Shown here in pieces: positions 58,306 through 64,000 of a stretch of 64,000 nt of DNA (positions within the stretch are counted from its first letter, which is position 1; each line of letters opens with the position of its first letter). Location of the stretch: the NCBI GenBank assembly GCA_949825065.1, contig OX463841.1, positions 25,568,476 to 25,632,475 on the forward strand. The letters are read 5' to 3'. Source of the DNA: Odontocerum albicorne. Taxonomy: Eukaryota; Arthropoda; Insecta; Trichoptera; Odontoceridae. A program made the position numbers and the translations under genes. Under the pieces are notes generated by a model that saw only the letters and a program-made list of their open reading frames with translations, was not told the DNA's origin and ran no database searches.

Positions 58306-59735
58306 TATTTATCTATTTATGATTTTTTAAAGTTTAGATTTTTTATCAATATTTCAATTTTAAAATTGGGTAAGCATATGAAGTAACTCAAATGAATGAA
58401 ATCTTATCGCCAAAGTAAAATTCCAGCTTTATTACAGCAGAAACAACCTTTCGGCAGGCATTTCTAGGTATTTCTACTGAACTTGTCTACCGATCCCGTC
58501 AGCTATGTTGGCTTATGCTAACGTTTATTAAATACTTGGGCGTCTAGACTATAAACGTGTTTCGCAAGAATGAAAAATATTCTTAGTTGCATACCTTCAG
58601 GGTAAACTCATTTTTTATTCAAATGAAGTGAAAACATTTTCGCATGTTTTTGTAGTTTACCGTGATCATACCGTTTTGAATAGATTTAAGGTATTATGTA
58701 AGTTGACATTTTTGTTTTACAATCGAGTATATTTTTAACAAAATACCATTGAAAAGAAAAGCCCATTAGATATTTCATAACTTATATTTCCTTTTCAGTA
58801 TTATGTTTTGATGATCAAGTTTCAATAGCTCTTTAGGAATGGTTTTTGCTATTGTATTAAGTGTAAGCATTGTGTTCGTCATATGTTTGCAAAATGTTTT
58901 CTTTTTGTTTACTTATGATAATAATCGTAATTTTATTTCCTTGTGTTACTTAACAGTAGCTTAATGTTTATTGTGCCCCAAGAATCTAATGAATTCCTTG
59001 TGTTATCCGAAATTTTCATAATTTATGTGATAATTTCCTAACGATAGTTAATATAATATATCATAACTTTTATTGAAATCTGTCAAAAAATGTAAGTATG
59101 GTTTTGCCATTGTACTCGCATCACGCATGTCACTTTACAAGAAAATAAAGTATCGAAGTATTAGGTGTTTATTTCCTTTCTGTTGAACATTTTCATGTAA
59201 TTCGTGAATTGTTTTCGAAAGTGAATTTTCACTCGAAAGAAAATTGCTCAATTTGTATTAGGTACCGTAAAATTAACATTACTGCCACACATTATATGGT
59301 TAAATAATGTAGATATTAAAGAAAATACTCGTTTCAGGCTACATTAAACTCTAACAATATGTTTAGTTTTGCGTATATAAACCACATAAAATAAGAAATA
59401 GCCACTTTGGTATTGTTTTCATGGATACATTTCTCCATCGTTTACGAAAGGAAAGGTTATTTTATCTAAGAGTATGGCTGGTATATTGTAAATATACACA
59501 ACACTTCACATATATCGTGTCGCGTGCGTGAATACAGGCCCTGTTGAAGGCTCAAGCTAGCAAGGCTGTTACTACAGGATTTGAGAATCAAAGTAACGTT
59601 GATCGTCTTTTACCGTAGCATGACATATACTTGGCTTTTCTATTTTCATTAAAACACGTGTCAGTTTTACTTTGGTACTTACAGCTGATGTACCTATCAA
59701 GTGCTTGCAACCTTCAATGTGAAATGTTTAATTTA
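58306..59735. other. AT-rich noncoding
   Basis: Nothing firm. 59510-59600 is a GC-richer patch (GTGTCGCGTGCGTGAATACA). Confidence 0.35.
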
Positions 59736-59737
59736 CA

Positions 59738-60049
59738 TTAGTGCTCTTGTTTTTTTATTATCAATTCATAGAAAAGATGATTGAGTACTTTAATAATATT
59801 TATATTTGAACTGTTCATTTTGTACCAGATTGAGTGTTTTAGTTTAACTGTCTCTTTATTTGTGTATTTGTATATTTTAAACTGTTTATCCAGCAGGAGC
59901 AACTCTCCAGAAGGAGCTTCACACATTAAATCCCTTTTACCAATCCCGTTTCCCAACACTTGGTTTTTGAAAACTTGATGACCTTCCAAACCCACCAGAT
60001 CTAATAGATTGCGAAGAGAAAGCAGTGAAAAATCATTGCTTGAATTCAT
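59738..60049 (-). CDS. Unrecognised 103-codon ORF, N-terminal half protein-like
   Basis: It starts at ATG (60049). Residues 8-60 look coding: LLSLRNLLDLVGLEGHQVF, then KNQVLGNGIGKRDLMCEAPS, then GELLLLDKQFKIYKY, with balanced composition. After about residue 65 it becomes Asn/Ile/Lys-rich, as expected from AT-rich noncoding DNA. The true coding part may therefore be an exon or a transposon fragment ending near 59880. No signal peptide or membrane segment. No family recognised. Confidence 0.3.
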   Translation of the reverse strand: MNSSNDFSLLSLRNLLDLVGLEGHQVFKNQVLGNGIGKRDLMCEAPSGELLLLDKQFKIYKYTNKETVKLKHSIWYKMNSSNINIIKVLNHLFYELIIKKQEH

Positions 60050-60299
60050 AAAAAATAATTTTATATAATTAAAATAAACTTTTTTTCCGACTGATTAGAA
60101 TTAAATGTTTAATTTTTCAACATCTTCCTGGTTGGTACAATGATAATTTTATTAATATTCATTATAATATATCGCAGAAACATTTTTTATCTCTTTCCGA
60201 TCTATTTGGGATTGTATTTAATAGAAAAATTAACTATGCATTAAATTTTTTATGGTACCTATTAAACTAAATTCGTTTTTTAGCTATAATTTAATTTGT

Positions 60300-60542
60300 T
60301 GCTTATCGATAAGTCTCGCTTTTTACAGTACAGTAAAGCAAATCTTGATTCAAGGTGTCAAATAATCTGAAGTCGATCCTGCGAGATTATTTGCTGAGAA
60401 AGCATTCTTATTGGCCACGATTCTGTGTTATTGTTGGCAACGTGTAGGGTGTGGGTGATCGATCGACGTGGTCCTTTCTCTTTAGCTTCCACTCAGTTTC
60501 CAAGCGTTTCCAAAACCTCAAAAACTTCCAACAATCATGAAT
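60300..60542 (+). promoter_or_regulatory. Candidate promoter and first exon
   Basis: The stretch is GC-richer than its flanks. It contains ACTCAGTTT near 60491, which fits the arthropod initiator TCAGT, then pyrimidine/A-rich leader sequence. ATG at 60537 in the context CAACAATCATGAAT is followed at once by GTAAGT (60543), so the coding part of such an exon would be only Met-Asn. No TATA box is seen and no downstream acceptor was identified. Inferred from signals only. Confidence 0.3.
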
Positions 60543-61345
60543 GTAAGTTTGCGACTTTTTCTCATAAAACGTGAACGTTTTTCGAAACAGGATTCAAAGT
60601 TCAGTTGATGAGCTAGTTTTATTTAGTTTCTCAACAGAAAAAAAAAACAGTCAATTTTTTCATTTGTATTTTTCAAATGTTTCCTAGTTATTTTGACTTA
60701 AGAGACCATTTGAGAATTTGAATTGATGTTTCGCCCTCACAAAAAAACTCGAAATATATTTTATTTATCCTTGACATTTGGCTTAATTTAGTTTTAAAAA
60801 TTATATTATATATTGTGTATTTTTATTTCTTTTTATTAAAACCATTTCACATTTTTGTATTGTACCGTACGCTTTATACACCATTTCTACTTCATCCATC
60901 AATGTCACAAAGCAAACGGCTACTAGAATCTTAAAATATACGGTTTCCAACGAATACAACTATGTTTTCCTGAGAAAAGATTGACTAAAATGATTTTCAT
61001 GTTTACTTTTATGCACTTCCTTTCTTGTGAAAAGCAACATCAATTTGATGGTTTTGGTTTAACGCTTCGTACAGTTTTTAATAAATCCATTAAAATTATG
61101 CACGGTTATTTTATTTCTCAATGAGTAAGAGAACCATTAAAATAGATTTTATTAAGCTATTGAAATAACTTGAATTGCATGAAACCTGTTTGTTGTGCAT
61201 AAAGTGCTCCAGTAAAAGTTGACGAGTAAATCGTACGTATAATAACTTTTATAACAGTGTCATTCTAAATTGTATATGTTCAAGTACAGTATTTCTTTTA
61301 CAGTATCGATTAAAGGCTCTCATCACTGCTTCTCACGCAATAACG
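60543..61345. other. AT-rich noncoding
   Basis: Nothing recognised. Confidence 0.35.
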
Positions 61346-61349
61346 GAAG

Positions 61350-61610
61350 TTTATGCTTTATCAGCACAACCAATGTGATAACGTACAAACTTCTCTCTGT
61401 TGGCAGTGTTTATACTTCATCAGCTCAACCAATATGGGAATGCACAAACCTGTCTCTCCGTTGGCAGTGTTTATAATTGACCACCACAACCAATATGGGA
61501 ACGCACAAACTTGTCTCTCCGTTGGCAGGGTTTATACTTTACCAGCACAACTAATATGGAACCGCACTAACTTGTCTCTTTGTTGGCAGTGTTTATACTT
61601 TCTAATGAAT
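61350..61610. repeat. 61-bp tandem repeat, 4 diverged copies
   Basis: Units start TTTATACTTCATCAGC near 61350, 61409, 61470 and 61531, each ending GTTGGCAGTG. Copies differ at many sites, so this is older than the other arrays. Overlapping frames (61270-61613) are a by-product. Confidence 0.85.
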
Positions 61611-62029
61611 TAAAGATACAAAAAAAATCATTTTTATTTGAAAAACGTTATCTTATTCTACATCTTTGAAAACATGAGCGCCCTGTGATAGCGTTTCTAG
61701 AACATGGTGTATGAATGTACGCAATTTATTTATGCTCACTGGTTGGGTACACCCAAACTTAGACGAATGGGCATTAAAAAATAAAACAGGACACTTTTAG
61801 ATTTAATCAGAGAATCTTTAAAATTTAAAGTACTTACATAGTGTTCATTTTTTATTAAATAAATAAAAAAATAATTATGCCAGATATTAGCATCATCGTT
61901 CATATGAAATAATAAAGACTATTAAAATAAAAAAAATGATCGTAAATCAATCACTTGATGGAAATAAAAAGCGTTATCCAAATATAAATAAATAATACGC
62001 CTATTAATAAAAAGAAGTATTAACGTTAT
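61611..62029. other. AT-rich noncoding
   Basis: Nothing recognised. Confidence 0.35.
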
Positions 62030-62368
62030 CTGTGACGTAGTTGGTAAGATGCTTGTATTTCATACCGTGGGTCGCGGATTCGATTCTCGTTGGTACCCGA
62101 AAAAATAAAAAAGAGTCCCAATCTAATTAAAGCATTCGTCTGGTAATAATACACGCAACGGTAGACGTGTGCAAGTGTTGTCTCTTAACGTGCGGTAGTA
62201 TTGCGTTTATATGCAATGATGAACTGAGAGTTATGTCTACTCCAGTTGTTCGAGTGACCCGAAGGCTCGATTATCAAGGCCGAAGACAATATTGTCTCAC
62301 GGCCACGCTCTTCAATATATCCGCATAGCTAATTCAGATGTGTTAAGAGGTAACATACGAATCAATGT
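62030..62368 (+). mobile_element. SINE family B, full length
   Basis: Best head in family B: GTGACGTAGTTGGTAAGATG (box A region) and GTCGCGGATTCGATTCTCGT (box B), ending TTGGTACCC like a tRNA acceptor side. Body: AAAGAGTCCCAATCTAATTA, CGTGCGGTAGTATTGCGTTT, GAGTGACCCGAAGGCTCGAT, GACAATATTGTCTCACGGCC. End: TAACATACGAATCAATG. About 340 bp. Confidence 0.88.
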
Positions 62369-63109
62369 AAAATGTTTTTTATTGCGATTAACTTTGGTGT
62401 TTTAAATATTGCTTATACTAGTCTCATTAATTTATTGTTCAAAGCAATTTATTTATTTATTGCACAGAAAAAGAAATAAAATTAGCAAAATTTTATATTT
62501 GGTTTGATGATTTTGGAATGTCACTGAAAGACCATCTAAAAAAGAGAGTGTAGTATCAGGCAAGAGCGACAGGGGAAATGGGAAAGGAATAAGGTATTGA
62601 TATGGGAAAGGCAGAAGAAGAATGGTGGGATGCGATGTAACAAGTTGCGCATAAACCTAACGTGCTCCGCCCGGCTTGGTGTGGGGATTCATAAAACATT
62701 ATATGAGATAAACGTGATTTTTGCAACCATTCCGAATTTTACCTTCAGATATATCCGCGATATTTTCTGCGTTATTCTTGGATTTTTCTGCGAGTTTTTT
62801 TTTATTCAACTTCTTTTCTCCAAACATATTGTTCCTTGGGAGCTCATCGACTATCTCAACACTTAGAAATATGAATATTGCATATACTTTGCTTTGCTCT
62901 GAATTTGTTTATCCTAATTTTAATACACCTTAGTTTGTCATTTATATAATTTCAATCAATCATCAGTCTTTGAAAGATTACCAATAACCTTTCTAGACAA
63001 AAACAACGTTTAGTTGAGAGGAAAATTAGCTCACCAGATTACTGACGACGGTAATGGAATCAATTATTGGTAGGAAATCATCCCGTTGGGAGTGATCATA
63101 ACATACTTC
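62369..63109. other. Noncoding
   Basis: Overlapping frames at 62597-62933 (+) are Phe/Ile-rich and unrecognised, although 62600-62690 is GC-richer. Confidence 0.3.
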
Positions 63110-63345
63110 TCCAAGGATTTGACCTTGATTTGATTTGTGTACTCTGAATCGTTTGAGGTGTGGCCACAGTTGGAGTGCTCACGTCTTGCACAGGTAGAGT
63201 TTCATTAATCTCACGTTGTGCTCGTGTGGAATGGTCCGGACTCTCGGGCACATCGTGGAAGAGTGTCCAATATATGAATTCCAGGACTGGATGATATCTA
63301 CCAGAGTACTCCTAAGTCAGTATCATGGATGAGAAACCTGAACAT
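63110..63345 (+). pseudogene. LINE C-terminal zinc-knuckle fragment
   Basis: Sense translation near 63218-63320 gives CSCGMVRTLGHIVEECPIYE, then FQDWMISTRVLLSQY. The spacing CxC-...-H-...-C with HIVEECP is the CCHC motif at the C-terminus of Jockey/R1-related LINE ORF2 proteins. The upstream part is frameshifted and no RT core is present. It is a short dead fragment. Confidence 0.65.
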
Positions 63346-63514
63346 CCACCTGTGAGACAGACACCATGCAAGAGAAGATTAAGAATCGATTACAAGTGAC
63401 AAAATAAAAGTGTAGCAGCTCTGCACATTTACAATTTTAATATTTTTCTTGTAAATTTCAATAGATTGCCAATATAAAAATTAGTCCACCGAATTTTGTA
63501 ACCGTTCATTAGTA

Positions 63515-63873
63515 TAAAACGCAAGTCTAGTTGACGAGACGGTGGACTTTCACCCGGGGGTTTCGTGTTTGATTCCCGATGGTACCTGAAAAAAAAACAA
63601 AAAAAGAGCCCCAGTCTGGTGAAATAGTTCGTCTAGTAACTATTCCCGCGTGCTCTAGACTTGTGTGAATATTGTTGCATATTCACGTGTGGTGGTATTC
63701 CCAGTACGTGTGATAATGAACTTCGAGTTGCGCCTATTCGAGTGGTTCTTAAGTCCGAAGGAAGGCTCGATAAATTGGGTCAAAAACAATGATATCTCCC
63801 GACTACGTTCTTCAGTATGCCCAATGCTAGTTCTGATGTGTCGAGATGCACCATACGAATGAATGAATTAATA
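63515..63873 (+). mobile_element. SINE family B, full length
   Basis: Head GCAAGTCTAGTTGACGAGAC with box B CGTGTTTGATTCCCGATGG, an A-rich spacer, then AGAGCCCCAGTCTGGTGAAA, TTCCCGCGTGCTCTAGACTT, GGTATTCCCAGTACGTGTGA, TCTTAAGTCCGAAGGAAGGC, CGACTACGTTCTTCAGTATG, and end CATACGAATGAATGAATTA. The 65-codon frame in it is incidental. A short direct repeat (CATCATAGTTGAATTTGTTT) follows at 63906-63948. Confidence 0.88.
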
Positions 63874-64000
63874 ACTAAGATTTGTATTCCGTTGACAATG
63901 AATACATCATAGTTGAATTTGTTTAACCATCATAGTTGAATTTGTTTGAATTGATTGGTAAATGTTACTCATTCAAGAAAATATTCACTCACTTGCTCAT

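Noticed and set aside
22800..59340. Many TTTCAG words resembling splice acceptors (22.81, 22.98, 34.75, 35.96, 41.39, 57.70, 58.80, 59.34 kb)
   Set aside because: None has a matching donor at exon distance with an open frame, and such words are common in AT-rich DNA.
61270..61613. Overlapping 68 and 86 codon frames with repeated CWQCLYF
   Set aside because: They arise from the 61-bp tandem repeat, which shifts frame at each unit.

Overview
The window is AT-rich nuclear DNA from a eukaryote, almost certainly an arthropod and most likely an insect. The reasons are DD34D mariner transposons, tRNA-headed SINEs, several non-LTR retrotransposon lineages, Penelope-like debris, long microsatellites and tandem arrays, and splice-like signals, with no prokaryotic gene layout at all. 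Lepidoptera is plausible from the style of the LINE C-termini, but I cannot fix the order from the sequence alone. I found no host gene I could recognise. Nearly everything supportable is mobile-element derived or tandemly repeated, so the window reads as an intergenic or long-intron region.

Layout. 0-12 kb: a LINE 3' end (461-735), a 43-bp minisatellite, two SINE families (A and B, both with tRNA-like heads), a GC-rich island near 3.8-4.1 kb, a LINE 3' UTR carrying a 108-bp triplication, a 50-bp x4 repeat, and the first of many 5'-truncated RTE-like LINE tails. 12-15 kb: a near full-length but dead irritans-type (Himar1-like) mariner beside a compound microsatellite of about 1 kb. 15-35 kb: SINEs, more LINE tails, a 33-bp x13 minisatellite, a Penelope-like fragment, and two unrecognised ORFs (25.5 and 31.6 kb). 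35-45 kb: a Jockey-type C-terminus, a deletion-derivative mariner nested inside a LINE tail, and a third mariner interrupted by a foreign insert. 45-49 kb: a 127/100-bp nested tandem array and a 5'-truncated LINE with reverse-transcriptase motifs. 49-64 kb: a 77-bp x19 satellite-like array, more SINEs, a candidate 43-nt exon (56.8 kb), a candidate promoter/first exon (60.3-60.5 kb) and a LINE zinc-knuckle remnant (63.1 kb).

How parts fit together. SINE family A shares its last ~50 bp, including a short hairpin, with the 3' end of the LINE at 46.4-48.2 kb. That is the arrangement expected if this LINE's reverse transcriptase mobilised the SINE. Mariner insertions into older LINE tails give a relative age order. 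At least thirteen copies of one LINE C-terminal tail are present, mostly on the + strand. The 8-mer TACGAGTA (either strand) is scattered about 27 times outside the tandem arrays, roughly ten times my rough expectation, and no element explains it.

Coordinates of element ends are good to about 5-20 bp unless terminal repeats are given. Family names are by motif recognition only; no database was searched.
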